64,000 nt of DNA from Eubacteriales bacterium (GCA_030537195.1 JAUNOK010000001.1:1-64000); one strand, 5' to 3'; positions 15,722 through 25,306 are shown, counted from the first letter of the stretch. Notes: a model not told the origin generated them from the letters alone. Numbers and translations are program-made.

Positions 15722-17203
15722 TTATCTGAAAAGTGAATTAACCATATCGGCATTATAAGAGATGCTTGTTGCATGGTCTACCTCAATAAGGTATAAAGCA
15801 TGCGCAGCAAGATGTTCAGCAGCCTGCTCAAGATCTCTGATACCTGTTGTATCTTTGCAGTAATCAAGAACTGCTTCAAGTCCGTCATCAAGTACTAAGC
15901 ACTCATCTTCGTGAAGACCGATTCTTTTAAGAACCTTAGGAAGAGAATACTTAAGGAATATTGTCTTCTTTTCTTCTCTTGTGTAGTCAGGAATATCGAT
16001 GACTGCAAATCTTGAAAGAAGTGGTGCACTTATCTTATCCTTATCATTAGCTGTGGCGATAGGATATACGCCGGAAGTTGGGATAAGACACTCCATGTAG
16101 TTATCTGTGAATCCAAGATTATCAAGGAGAGTAAGAAGTACATCAGCAGGGTTGGCATTACCATTGCTTGATGTAGCCTTATCAAGTTCGTTGATGATGA
16201 ATACAAGATTAGATTCACCAGCCATGTTAAATGACTCCATGATAATACCAGGCTTGGCATTAGAGTATATTCTTGAACTACCTGTAAGCTGTTCAGCATC
16301 ATTAATAGAACTCATGTCAAGTGTTGTCCAAGGCATCTTAAGAATCTTGGCAACAAGGTAGGCAATCTGTGACTTACCTGTTCCGGCAGGTCCTACAAGA
16401 AGGATACCGTATGCTGGAAGTGTATGTGTTCTGTTAATCTGAATAACAGTCTCAATGATTCTCTGCTTAACGCTCTCCATACCGAAAAGCTCTTCATCAA
16501 GAATTCTTCTTGCTTCTACAGGGTCAATTGATTCGAAATAATTGCTCTTCCACTTGATATTAAGCATAATGGAAAGAGCTCTCTGTGCATGTCTTTTCTC
16601 TTCAGGAGTTACCTCACTTGAACGTGCAACGACAAGATTACGTCTTGCCCATAAGCGGATATTCTCAGGAAGTGTGCTTCCGGCACAGTTAAGGAAATCT
16701 GAGATGCTTGTGAGGCTTGTAAGCTTCATATCATCAGCAGACTCATCAGGTTCTTCGCTGTTTTCTTCTGCAACAGCACTGCTTTCTAATAATCTTTCAA
16801 TCATGAACTGAAGGAAACCGTCTTCAGCAGATAACTTGTTACCGTTGCCAAATGCAACCTCCTGAATCTTGTATACATTATATCCTTCAGATGAGTTGGC
16901 ACCTGTAAGCTTTACTTTAACTCTGTTCTCGCCAAGCCATTTGATAAGGCTTGTAAATCTTGAATCAATCTTTAAGATGTTGCTTGTGAAAGATTCACCA
17001 TCAATCTGGAAATCAAATGCTGTCTTCTTATAAGGATTAGTGAATAATCCAAATGAAGTTTCATCCCACTGCTTCTCTGTATTATCAAGAACAAGAATAG
17101 GACTTTCAGGAGAAGCTGTCTGATTGTCAGATTGGAAAGTTGTATAAGTACATTCGAAACCGGCACTGCTGCCAGTGCTGGCATTAGCATCATAAACTAA
17201 CAT
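15722..17203 (-). CDS. Lon-like AAA+ ATPase without protease domain
   Basis: 493 residues from the minus-strand ATG at 17203, supported by an AGAGGA site; an upstream GTG at 17230 is less likely. The N-terminal ~170 residues match nothing recognised. A helical region and the AAA+ module follow: Walker A VGPAGTGKSQ, Walker B FIINELDKA (NE in place of the usual DE), an arginine-finger-like LLSRF and the sensor-2 region GIRDLEQ. Spacing and phrases resemble the Lon ATPase (FTDNYMECLIPTSGV), but the protein stops before any Ser-Lys protease domain. It may be a remodelling or chaperone ATPase. It is monocistronic. Confidence 0.8.
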   Translation of the reverse strand: MLVYDANASTGSSAGFECTYTTFQSDNQTASPESPILVLDNTEKQWDETSFGLFTNPYKKTAFDFQIDGESFTSNILKIDSRFTSLIKWLGENRVKVKLTGANSSEGYNVYKIQEVAFGNGNKLSAEDGFLQFMIERLLESSAVAEENSEEPDESADDMKLTSLTSISDFLNCAGSTLPENIRLWARRNLVVARSSEVTPEEKRHAQRALSIMLNIKWKSNYFESIDPVEARRILDEELFGMESVKQRIIETVIQINRTHTLPAYGILLVGPAGTGKSQIAYLVAKILKMPWTTLDMSSINDAEQLTGSSRIYSNAKPGIIMESFNMAGESNLVFIINELDKATSSNGNANPADVLLTLLDNLGFTDNYMECLIPTSGVYPIATANDKDKISAPLLSRFAVIDIPDYTREEKKTIFLKYSLPKVLKRIGLHEDECLVLDDGLEAVLDYCKDTTGIRDLEQAAEHLAAHALYLIEVDHATSISYNADMVNSLFR

Positions 17204-17309
17204 ATATTCCTCTTTCTGTGCATAGAGCACTTGTAATAATCTATCCTATAATAACATATTCTGGAAAGTTAGCAAGGAGAGGATTGATTGTTTACATACA
17301 AATGTTTAC

Positions 17310-18305
17310 TTAGTTAATTATTCTTATCTCACCATCAGTAACAAGTGGATATCTGGCGAGACTGTCACTGTTAAGATCTTCTTTATGCATATCAACTGCA
17401 CATATCTGATGATTGTCATATGCTGTGTAATAATAGATTCCTTTAGTGGCATTACAGCAGCATGTGTATATTGTTATCTCATATTTTCCATCATCTAACT
17501 GACAGCAGCCACGCTGCTGGTCCACACTTCCAAGAATATGAAAGAACTGGCTTACGCTGGATTTCTCATCGTCGGATGATACAGAATTCATCTTAGTGAA
17601 AGCCACTCTTACGAATCTTGACTGAGATGATAAGTCCCCTGGAAGTCCGAGTGCGCCCATACCACGGCTGTATCTGTTGAATTCCAGCCTGTCGGAAAAA
17701 CTGCCTGCAGGCTGTTTGGCAGATAAGCCCATATAATTATTAAGATTGAACATCTGTATATTGAATGGTGGATTGTTAGTAAGCACGCCAACAGGATTGT
17801 CATATATATGAAGTCCGTCTGACATGGATTCAACAGTTATACAGGTGTTTTTATCTGCAATAATCCAGTGAAGATTGGCGCATGGAAACATTTCATTGAA
17901 TTGTGTATTGGTAAGATTGATATATTGAAGTCTTTCCTTAGCCTCCTCAACTGTTGAACACTGCGATAATATCCATGGAATGAATTCGAATACGGCAACA
18001 TTTTCAACATTGGTCTCTCCATTAAGACCTCTTGGGTCAGGTTCGTTGTAAGCTGCATTGCCAACAAAGTTAAGACCGGCCATGCCAAGTCCCTTCTCGT
18101 TAAATGCTTCATAATACAGAGGATAATTGTCGGCAACATGAGCCATTCCAATCATTGCAAAATGATTATTCTTAACACCCATAAATCTGAAATTAATAGG
18201 ATAATTTCTTGGGGTAACAGTAACTTCGTCACCGTATGAAAATTCATAGTCGAGAGTTCTTCCCATATAGAAATCTTTAGTCTGATAAGTAGCTGCTGTA
18301 CACAT
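17310..18305 (-). CDS. bsh: Choloylglycine hydrolase family enzyme, probably bile salt hydrolase
   Basis: 331 residues with the N-terminal nucleophile Cys2 exposed after Met removal. The catalytic set lines up with bile salt hydrolases: Arg16 and Asp19 in GRTLDYEF, an Asn near 79 (GLNF), Asn177 in LTNNP and Arg230 in the SSQSR phrase following GLPGD. The family deconjugates glycine- or taurine-linked bile acids, or cleaves penicillin V; the GLPGD...SRFVR region favours bile salts. No signal peptide, so cytoplasmic. AGGAGGG precedes the ATG on the minus strand. Monocistronic. Confidence 0.87.
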   Translation of the reverse strand: MCTAATYQTKDFYMGRTLDYEFSYGDEVTVTPRNYPINFRFMGVKNNHFAMIGMAHVADNYPLYYEAFNEKGLGMAGLNFVGNAAYNEPDPRGLNGETNVENVAVFEFIPWILSQCSTVEEAKERLQYINLTNTQFNEMFPCANLHWIIADKNTCITVESMSDGLHIYDNPVGVLTNNPPFNIQMFNLNNYMGLSAKQPAGSFSDRLEFNRYSRGMGALGLPGDLSSQSRFVRVAFTKMNSVSSDDEKSSVSQFFHILGSVDQQRGCCQLDDGKYEITIYTCCCNATKGIYYYTAYDNHQICAVDMHKEDLNSDSLARYPLVTDGEIRIIN

Positions 18306-18483
18306 AAGCCCTCCTGATATGTCTGGAATATAGTAATATTCTGATTATTTATTAAGAAATAATACATCAAATGTGGTGGGGTGTATATAAGGTATCATTA
18401 TAATTTACTAAAAGTTAATGATATTCGCAAAAGTAATATCCTATATGGGTAGAAACTATAAAATTCACATATTTTTACTCATA

Positions 18484-18500
18484 TTCGACATTATTCGACA
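18484..18500 (-). promoter_or_regulatory. Tandem Spo0A-like boxes upstream of the binding-lipoprotein/hybrid-kinase operon
   Basis: TTCGACA at 18484-18490 and again at 18494-18500 are the reverse complement of the Spo0A box TGTCGAA, with 10-bp phasing. They end 22 bases before a short leader reading frame. The close position may mean repression, or activation from overlapping -35/-10 sites. No good promoter hexamers were found here. Confidence 0.55.
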
Positions 18501-18521
18501 CAGGAGGGGAGTATTATTTAT

Positions 18522-18560
18522 ATGAAACATATGAGCAGACCCTTTTGGAGGATAGAATGA
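18522..18560 (+). CDS. Possible 12-residue leader peptide
   Basis: ATG at 18522 reads MKHMSRPFWRIE then TGA; the stop overlaps the lipoprotein start as ATGA (18557-18560). AGGAGGGG at 18502-18509 lies 12 bases upstream, longer than ideal. The lipoprotein gene has its own GGAGG (18547-18551) inside this frame, so translation of the leader could tune or couple its expression. It may also be chance. Confidence 0.35.
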   Translation: MKHMSRPFWRIE

Positions 18561-20476
18561 AAAGGATAATAAGTATTGTGTTGATGGCAGTGATGCTGAC
18601 TAGTGTTATGTTATCGTGCCGGATGCCATTAAAAAACAGTGGAAAAGAAGAAAAACAGCGTATAGTTGTGCAGCTGGACCAGGATTACTGGTTGTCAAGT
18701 GTTGGAAGAATGCTAAAAGAACATTTTCCGGACGTTGAATTTGATTTCGTAATAAGCAGCAGTGGAGCACAGTATCTTAACGATGCAGCATTGAATGATG
18801 ATCTTGCAGACATAATAATAGATGCATCATCATGGACACAGACATCATCAACTGATGATGATTATGATATTAATCCTAAAGATTATCTGTATGATTTTTC
18901 CTGGACCGACATTACCAATATGTTTTATAAGGTGTATCTGGATGGATTCACTAATGAAGATGGTTCAGTGAACTGGCTTCCAGGTGCGGCGAGTGTGGAA
19001 GGAATACTTGCTAACACAGAGCTTTTTGAAAGATATGGAATACAGATACCATACAATTATGAAACATTTGTTGAAGCATGCAGCGAGTTTGAGAAGCACG
19101 GAATAAGAGGCTTTGTGACGGATTATAAGTATGATTATACAGATTCATATATGCTTCAGGCATGGTCAATACCATTACTTCAGAGTACAGAAGGCCGCAA
19201 CTGGCGTAATGAAGCAATGGAGGGGGAGATAGATTATCTGCCGGACGAAATCGGAACACAGTTATTTTCAAGATTAGAACAGGTATTAAAGGACACAGGA
19301 GCTAAGGCTGAAGATGTAAACAGGGGATATTCAAGTACATTCAGCCAGTTTGTATCAGGACAGATTGCAATGATACGTCAGAGTACCAATATTGCAGAAT
19401 ATCAGGAAGAAGGAATGAATAATCTTCTGCTTTTACCGTATTTTGGAGAGAAAGAGAGTGATAACTGGTATTTCAGTACACCAGGTTATTCAGTGGCAAT
19501 GAACGGAAAGCTTAAAGGTGACGGAGAGCGGGAGGAACTGGCACTTGATATTGTAAGATACCTGTTTAGCAGTGAAGTAATGAATGCAATGGCTGACAGA
19601 ATACAGTCATTTGTTGTGTACAATAAGAATGTAAATGTGGATGTGCAGTATATATTTGCCAACATAATTCCATACATAGAAAGCAATCGTATGTATACAT
19701 ATATAAGAAATGACAGTGTATGTAAGGCAAGTTATGCAGCGGTGCAGCAGCTGCTTACAGGTCAGACAGATGCTGCAGGTGCGGTAGGGATATTTAACGA
19801 TAATTATAATCTGGTAAAAGATAAGGCTGATATCATAACTACATTTGACAAAGAGTATAAGTGGAGACCGACAGATACGGGAAGTGAAGCATTTTCAGTG
19901 AGGGTTAATACATTAAGAAAAATATGTGGTGTGGATATGCTTATAGCACCTGCTGCCATGAATGCGGGTGATATATACAGAGGGGATTATACAGCAGCAC
20001 AGCTGCAGGCACTTCTTATGAGTGGTGGTGCGAAATTCTACACTAAAAATGCTACAGGCAGAGAGATAAAGCAGGTTGTAAAGTGCCTTGTTGAGGGCTG
20101 TGGAAGAGACGATGATCCGGTATCATGGGATACTCTTCCAGCCTCAAGTGGTTTTAAGATGAAGATATCAAAAGAAGAAGATGGAAGTATGCATCTTATT
20201 GATATACTTGTGAATGGGAAACCGATTGATGACGAAAAAATATATTCTTTCTGTTATGCTGACGTTTCTGGTCATACTTTGTTGGAACGTGCATATAATT
20301 ATGATATGTCAGAACATGGCGGAGTACATATGTATAAGCAGGAAACTGACATAGCAGAAGGGGAACAATATGATGGGTACATAGTCCGTACCGGCAGTGT
20401 GCAGAAACTATGGACACAGTATTTTTCAGAGGGAGGAAAGCTTGCCGGCCCTGAGGAATACATAGAGAAGGACTAA
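18557..20476 (+). CDS. Solute-binding lipoprotein with C-terminal 5'-nucleotidase_C-like domain
   Basis: 639 residues. The signal peptide ends in VMLSC (Cys21), a lipoprotein site. Residues ~30-430 look like a family 1 extracellular solute-binding protein (LADIIIDAS, WLPGAASVEGILANTELFERYGI). From ~440 the text changes to the pattern of the 5'-nucleotidase C-terminal domain: VDMLIAPAAMNAGDIYRGDYTAAQ, GREIKQVVKCL, ILVNGKPIDDEKIYSF. No metallophosphatase domain is present. No permease genes follow; a hybrid kinase lies 27 bases downstream, so it probably senses a ligand and passes it to that kinase. GGAGG supports the ATG at 18557. Confidence 0.75.
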   Translation: MKRIISIVLMAVMLTSVMLSCRMPLKNSGKEEKQRIVVQLDQDYWLSSVGRMLKEHFPDVEFDFVISSSGAQYLNDAALNDDLADIIIDASSWTQTSSTDDDYDINPKDYLYDFSWTDITNMFYKVYLDGFTNEDGSVNWLPGAASVEGILANTELFERYGIQIPYNYETFVEACSEFEKHGIRGFVTDYKYDYTDSYMLQAWSIPLLQSTEGRNWRNEAMEGEIDYLPDEIGTQLFSRLEQVLKDTGAKAEDVNRGYSSTFSQFVSGQIAMIRQSTNIAEYQEEGMNNLLLLPYFGEKESDNWYFSTPGYSVAMNGKLKGDGEREELALDIVRYLFSSEVMNAMADRIQSFVVYNKNVNVDVQYIFANIIPYIESNRMYTYIRNDSVCKASYAAVQQLLTGQTDAAGAVGIFNDNYNLVKDKADIITTFDKEYKWRPTDTGSEAFSVRVNTLRKICGVDMLIAPAAMNAGDIYRGDYTAAQLQALLMSGGAKFYTKNATGREIKQVVKCLVEGCGRDDDPVSWDTLPASSGFKMKISKEEDGSMHLIDILVNGKPIDDEKIYSFCYADVSGHTLLERAYNYDMSEHGGVHMYKQETDIAEGEQYDGYIVRTGSVQKLWTQYFSEGGKLAGPEEYIEKD

Positions 20477-20503
20477 GTATCTGCGGGAAAGGAAACTGGT
20501 CAA

Positions 20504-23407
20504 TTGAAGAAGAACGAGTATAGAAAATATTTTTTTGCAGCAGTAGGTGTGGCAATAGTTGTATTCATATGTATGGGTTTAATACTTATTAATTATTCAA
20601 TTAATGTAAAGAATGAACTGTATGAGACAAGTTCCAGAAATCTGAAAGAGGTATATACACAGGTCAGTGAGAAGTTCATGCAGATAACCGAACAGCAGTG
20701 GAAGCTTCTCGGGATGACAGGCGATTATATAGATGAGGCAGATGAAAATGTTGATGATATCAGAAATTTTCTTACAGAATGGAAGAATGAGTGGCATTAT
20801 ACGGAATTCTATTTTATAGACGACAATTGTAATTATCTGTCTTCTGCAGGGAAAAGAGGGTATCTTGAACTTGGAAGTACATGGAAGAATCTTGTTATAA
20901 ACAAAGAAAATGTTGTTGTTGATGGTTCACTTCCTGGTAGTGATGAGGTTATGTTTTTTGCAATTCCTGTCGTTCAGGCCAGAGTAAATGATTTTGATTA
21001 CAGCTTTATTGCGGTTTCATATAATACAGAAGCAATTAACAAGGAACTGGGAGTTAAGGCATTTGCAAAAGATACAAGCAGTTACATAGTATATGCCAAT
21101 GGAGATATTGTGTTGAAATCAGAAGGCAGTATGGATATAGGCGGAAATATATTCTATCATCTTAAAGATGCTGATATTCCAGGTAAATCACTGGACAGTT
21201 TTAGAAACAGTGTTAAAAATGGCGATTCCGGAGAGGTAATGTTCTGGCTTGGTAAAGACCAGTATTATCTGGTATATGTACCTGTTGGATTTGCAGACTG
21301 GGGACTTATATCAATGGTTCCTATTAATATTGCTAATTCCAGTGTTGTATCAATACAGCAGGGAACAGTGCTGATGGCGGCACAGATTGGGGGATTGCTT
21401 CTTATAGTTGCAACAGTAGTTCTGTATACATATTACAAAAGATATATGACTGAAAAGAATCACGAAATCGCAAGACGGGATATTCTGTTTTCTATCATGG
21501 CAAAGAATCTGGATGATGTGTACATTATGCTTTCATGGGGGACATGGCAGAAATTATACATAAGCAGTAATGTAGAACGTGTTTTTGGACTGAACAACGA
21601 TGATTATAATCAGCTGTCAAAGGAATTCAATGCACTTGAAAAGAAGGGAGATATCCCGGATTGGAAAGATATTGCCAGATTAAAGATAGGAGAATCGGTT
21701 ATTAATGAATACTGGATTAAACCAGTAGATTCCAATGAATACAGACTGTTCAAACAGGGCTGCTATCATATGGATAAAGATGGAGATGATGTTCTTGTAA
21801 TTATTCTTTCAGACCGGACTTATGAACAGCAGATAAGAGACCATATGGAGGATGCACTTCATACTGCAGAAGCGGCCAATCGTGCAAAGAGCCAGTTTCT
21901 GTCTAATATGAGTCATGATATAAGAACACCTATGAATGCGATTGTAGGGTTTTCACAGCTGCTTCTGCGTCATGAGAATAAGCCTGATAAAGTAAGAAAA
22001 TATGCGGAGAAAATAGTTATATCAAGTCAGCATCTGCTAAGTCTGATTAATGATGTGCTGGACATGAGTAAGATAGAATCAGGAAAGACTACTCTGAACT
22101 TAAGTGATGTCAATCTTGCGGATATTGTTGATGAGATAGATAACATTATAAGACCACAGGCCAGACAGAAGAATCAGACATTTGTAGTTAAATCCGATAA
22201 TGTTGAGTATTGCCGCATTACAGCTGATAAGTTAAGGTTAAGCCAGATACTTCTGAATATACTGTCCAATGCGGTTAAATATACTGGCGAGGGTGGACAT
22301 ATAACATTCGAAATAAAGGGAATGAACTTTAATAATCCACAGATTGCCAAATACAAATTCGTTATATCTGATAATGGAATTGGAATGAGTGAGGAATATC
22401 TGAAGGAAATATTCAAACCATTTACAAGGGAAGAGACAAGCCTTACAGAGATGGTCCAGGGAACAGGTCTTGGAATGGCTATAACAAAGAGCCTTATTGA
22501 TCTTATGGGTGGCATTATTAATGTGAACAGCATACAGGGGGAAGGAACTACCTATGAGGTTACAATGGAGTTCAGAATTGCCGATATTAATACTAACAAG
22601 GATTTCTGGAACAGATATAATATCGGTAATATTCTGATTGTTGATGACGAGATAGAGATATGTCAGAATATAGTTGCAACTATTAATGGAACGGGAATTA
22701 CGGCACAGTACGCTCTTGATGGTGCCAATGCTGCGGCAATGATAAAGGCTGCAGATGAATCAGGGCATCCATATGATATTGTTATTACAGACTGGAAAAT
22801 GCCGGGAATGGACGGAATAGATACAGTTATGGCAATAAATGATGAAAATCTTGAAAATGTACCTATGATATTCATAAGTGCATATGAGTGGGGAGAAATC
22901 AGGGAACAGGCTGCATCGCTTGGCGTGGCAGGCTTTATCAGCAAGCCGTTCTTTCTTGCTAATCTGCAGAATGGTATTGAAAATGTTGTTAATAATACAG
23001 AACATGAAACAAAGCAGAATCATATCCTGGCAGGGAAGAATTTTCTTGTTGCTGAGGATAATGTCATCAACGCAGAGATGTTCAAAGAACTGTTAAAGTC
23101 AGAAGGTGCAACATGTGACTGCGCAAGGGACGGAATGGCAGCAGTTGATGTATTCAAACATTCTAAGAAAGGTCAGTATGACATGATATTCATGGATGTA
23201 CAGATGCCTAATATGGATGGTTATGAGGCGACAAGAACTATAAGGAAGATTAAGCATCCTGATGCAAAGGATATTCCTATTGTAGCGATGACTGCCAACG
23301 CATTTGCCAATGATGTGCGTGCGGCTTTCGAGAGTGGAATGGATGCGCATCTTGCCAAACCGATTGATATGGACCGCATAAAGAATATAGTTGGAAATTT
23401 TACATAG
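20504..23407 (+). CDS. Hybrid sensor histidine kinase with two receiver domains
   Basis: 967 residues from a TTG start preceded by GGGAAAGGAAA. An N-terminal helix (~10-32), a dCache-like extracellular region (~33-290) and a second helix (~292-312) are followed by a PAS-like segment. The HisKA box SNMSHDIRTPMNA has its His near 471, and the ATPase domain shows NAVKYTGEGG, DNGIGMS and GTGLGMAI. Receivers are near 705-830 (Asp in ITDWKMPG) and 848-965 (Asp in FMDVQMPN). There is no Hpt domain or output domain, so phosphate must pass to another protein. The upstream lipoprotein is its likely sensory partner. A link to sporulation is suggested only by the boxes at 18484. Confidence 0.9.
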   Translation: MKKNEYRKYFFAAVGVAIVVFICMGLILINYSINVKNELYETSSRNLKEVYTQVSEKFMQITEQQWKLLGMTGDYIDEADENVDDIRNFLTEWKNEWHYTEFYFIDDNCNYLSSAGKRGYLELGSTWKNLVINKENVVVDGSLPGSDEVMFFAIPVVQARVNDFDYSFIAVSYNTEAINKELGVKAFAKDTSSYIVYANGDIVLKSEGSMDIGGNIFYHLKDADIPGKSLDSFRNSVKNGDSGEVMFWLGKDQYYLVYVPVGFADWGLISMVPINIANSSVVSIQQGTVLMAAQIGGLLLIVATVVLYTYYKRYMTEKNHEIARRDILFSIMAKNLDDVYIMLSWGTWQKLYISSNVERVFGLNNDDYNQLSKEFNALEKKGDIPDWKDIARLKIGESVINEYWIKPVDSNEYRLFKQGCYHMDKDGDDVLVIILSDRTYEQQIRDHMEDALHTAEAANRAKSQFLSNMSHDIRTPMNAIVGFSQLLLRHENKPDKVRKYAEKIVISSQHLLSLINDVLDMSKIESGKTTLNLSDVNLADIVDEIDNIIRPQARQKNQTFVVKSDNVEYCRITADKLRLSQILLNILSNAVKYTGEGGHITFEIKGMNFNNPQIAKYKFVISDNGIGMSEEYLKEIFKPFTREETSLTEMVQGTGLGMAITKSLIDLMGGIINVNSIQGEGTTYEVTMEFRIADINTNKDFWNRYNIGNILIVDDEIEICQNIVATINGTGITAQYALDGANAAAMIKAADESGHPYDIVITDWKMPGMDGIDTVMAINDENLENVPMIFISAYEWGEIREQAASLGVAGFISKPFFLANLQNGIENVVNNTEHETKQNHILAGKNFLVAEDNVINAEMFKELLKSEGATCDCARDGMAAVDVFKHSKKGQYDMIFMDVQMPNMDGYEATRTIRKIKHPDAKDIPIVAMTANAFANDVRAAFESGMDAHLAKPIDMDRIKNIVGNFT

Positions 23408-23453
23408 AATTTACATAACTTACATAATACATTTTACAATGCTCATTTAGAAT
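23400..23453 (+). promoter_or_regulatory. Pho-box-like TTACAT repeats and -10 before the phosphate locus
   Basis: TTACAT occurs at 23400-23405, 23411-23416 and 23420-23425, and TTACAA at 23434-23439. A TAGAAT -10 at 23448-23453 has no good -35, so the repeats take its place, as with PhoP/PhoB-activated promoters. The adjacent genes encode a phosphate transporter and a PhoB/PhoR-like pair. The motif match is by analogy only. Confidence 0.45.
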
Positions 23454-23499
23454 ACACATGATGTGTGAAAAAGTCGAATGAAAAAGGAGCTTATGTAAA

Positions 23500-25290
23500 A
23501 TGGATATTTTTGGTATATTAACGATGGTCGGAGGTCTGGCATTATTCCTGTATGGAATGAACGTTATGGGAGATTCTCTGGCAAAGCTTTCCGGTGGTAA
23601 ATTAGAACAGATACTTGAAAAACTTACATCTAAAAGAATTATGGCAGTTCTGCTTGGTATGGCCGTAACAGCAGTTATCCAGTCATCATCAGCAACAACT
23701 GTTATGGTAGTAGGTTTTGTTAATTCAGGTATCATGCAGCTTTCCCAGGCTGTAGGTATTATTATGGGTGCCAATATTGGTACTACAGTAACCTCATGGA
23801 TGTTATCACTTACAGGCATTAATGGCGCAGGATGGATTAAGCTTTTAAAGCCTTCTTCATTCTCTCCGGTGCTCGCAGCAATAGGTATTATAATGACTAT
23901 GACATGTAAGGATAATTCTAAGAAGAAAGATATAGGTAATATTCTTCTTGGATTCGCAATTCTTATGTCAGGTATGGAAACTATGAGTGGCGCTGTTGCA
24001 CCTCTTGCAGACAATGAGAAATTTACAGGTATGCTTACGCTGTTCTCTAATCCGTTATTCGGACTTCTGGCAGGTACAGTGCTTACAGCAGTTATCCAGT
24101 CATCGTCAGCTTCGGTTGGTATATTACAGGCGTTATGTATAACTGGTGCAGTTAATTATGCAACAGCACTTCCTATCATTATGGGACAGAATATCGGTAC
24201 ATGCGTAACAGCACTTATATCTTCTATAGGAGCTAAGAAGAATGCCAAGAGAGCATCTATGATACACCTTTACTTTAATATGATAGGTACAGTTATATTC
24301 ATGGTTGTATTCTACAGCCTGAATATGTTCGTACATTTTGATTTCTTATCAAAGCCGGCTAATGCAGCTGGAATAGCAGTAATCCATAGCTTGTTTAACA
24401 TTGGATGCGTTATTGTGCTGTTCCCATTCGCTAATCTGCTTGTAAAGCTTGCAACAATCTCAATTCCTGATGGAAAGCATGAGGAGGTTGTAAAGACTGG
24501 CGTGGCAGCAGAACTTGAAAAGCTGGATGAAAGATTCTTGGAGACTCCAGCAGTTGCTATGGAGTTATGTAAGAATACGGCTGTTAAGATGGCACATTTG
24601 TCACAGATGGCTCTTGATAAGGCACTTGGTATTATTAATAACTACTCTGATGCTGCATATAATGAGGTTGTGGCTATGGAAGAGGATGTTGATGAGTATG
24701 AGGATAAGCTTGGTTCTTATCTTGTAAAGGTTGGAAACTGTGACTTATCAAGACATGATAATCATACATTTTCAATTCTTCTTCACTGCATTAGTGATTT
24801 CGAGAGAATATCAGACCATGCGATTAATATTGCCAAATCTGCAAAAGAGATGAATAGCAGAGAATCTTCTTTTTCACAGAATGCAAGAAAAGAACTTGAA
24901 ACATTTGCCAAAGCGGTACATGATATAGTTGATAATACAGTACAGGTTTTCGAGAACCAGGATATTGAGGCCGCAAAACATATTGAACCTCTTGAACAGG
25001 TTATTGACGGACTTAACTTAGAGATTAAGCAGCGTCATATTAACAGATTACGAAAAGGCAAATGTACTATTGAAACAGGACTTATACTCGAAGATATTAT
25101 GACGAATTTCGAGAGGGTATCAGACCATTGCTCTAATATTGCCGTATGTATGATTGAGGTAAGAGATAATGGTTTTGAAACACATGGTTATCTGGAACAT
25201 CTTACGAATGAGGATAATCCTGAGTTTGCAAAGGAATGCAGACAGTATTATAAACAGTATCAGCTTCCTGAATTAAAGAAGGCTGACTAG
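23500..25290 (+). CDS. Na/phosphate cotransporter with C-terminal PhoU-like domain
   Basis: 596 residues. The membrane half (~1-330) contains the duplicated QSSSAT-type motifs (VIQSSSATTVM ~61 and VIQSSSASVG ~199) that mark Na/Pi-cotransporter family II. The C-terminal ~230 residues are helical and PhoU-like, with the paired phrases FERISDHAINIA and FERVSDHCSNIA. It should import phosphate with sodium, with the PhoU part perhaps tuning transport or signalling. AAGGAG lies 10 bases before the ATG. It leads an operon with the response regulator and kinase. Confidence 0.92.
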   Translation: MDIFGILTMVGGLALFLYGMNVMGDSLAKLSGGKLEQILEKLTSKRIMAVLLGMAVTAVIQSSSATTVMVVGFVNSGIMQLSQAVGIIMGANIGTTVTSWMLSLTGINGAGWIKLLKPSSFSPVLAAIGIIMTMTCKDNSKKKDIGNILLGFAILMSGMETMSGAVAPLADNEKFTGMLTLFSNPLFGLLAGTVLTAVIQSSSASVGILQALCITGAVNYATALPIIMGQNIGTCVTALISSIGAKKNAKRASMIHLYFNMIGTVIFMVVFYSLNMFVHFDFLSKPANAAGIAVIHSLFNIGCVIVLFPFANLLVKLATISIPDGKHEEVVKTGVAAELEKLDERFLETPAVAMELCKNTAVKMAHLSQMALDKALGIINNYSDAAYNEVVAMEEDVDEYEDKLGSYLVKVGNCDLSRHDNHTFSILLHCISDFERISDHAINIAKSAKEMNSRESSFSQNARKELETFAKAVHDIVDNTVQVFENQDIEAAKHIEPLEQVIDGLNLEIKQRHINRLRKGKCTIETGLILEDIMTNFERVSDHCSNIAVCMIEVRDNGFETHGYLEHLTNEDNPEFAKECRQYYKQYQLPELKKAD

Positions 25291-25306
25291 AACAGGAGAT
25301 GGGAAT

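Noticed and set aside
17310-18305. Penicillin V acylase as the product
   Set aside because: The family includes both, but the GLPGD...SRFVR region and catalytic Arg/Asn positions match bile salt hydrolases better. The distinction is not absolute.
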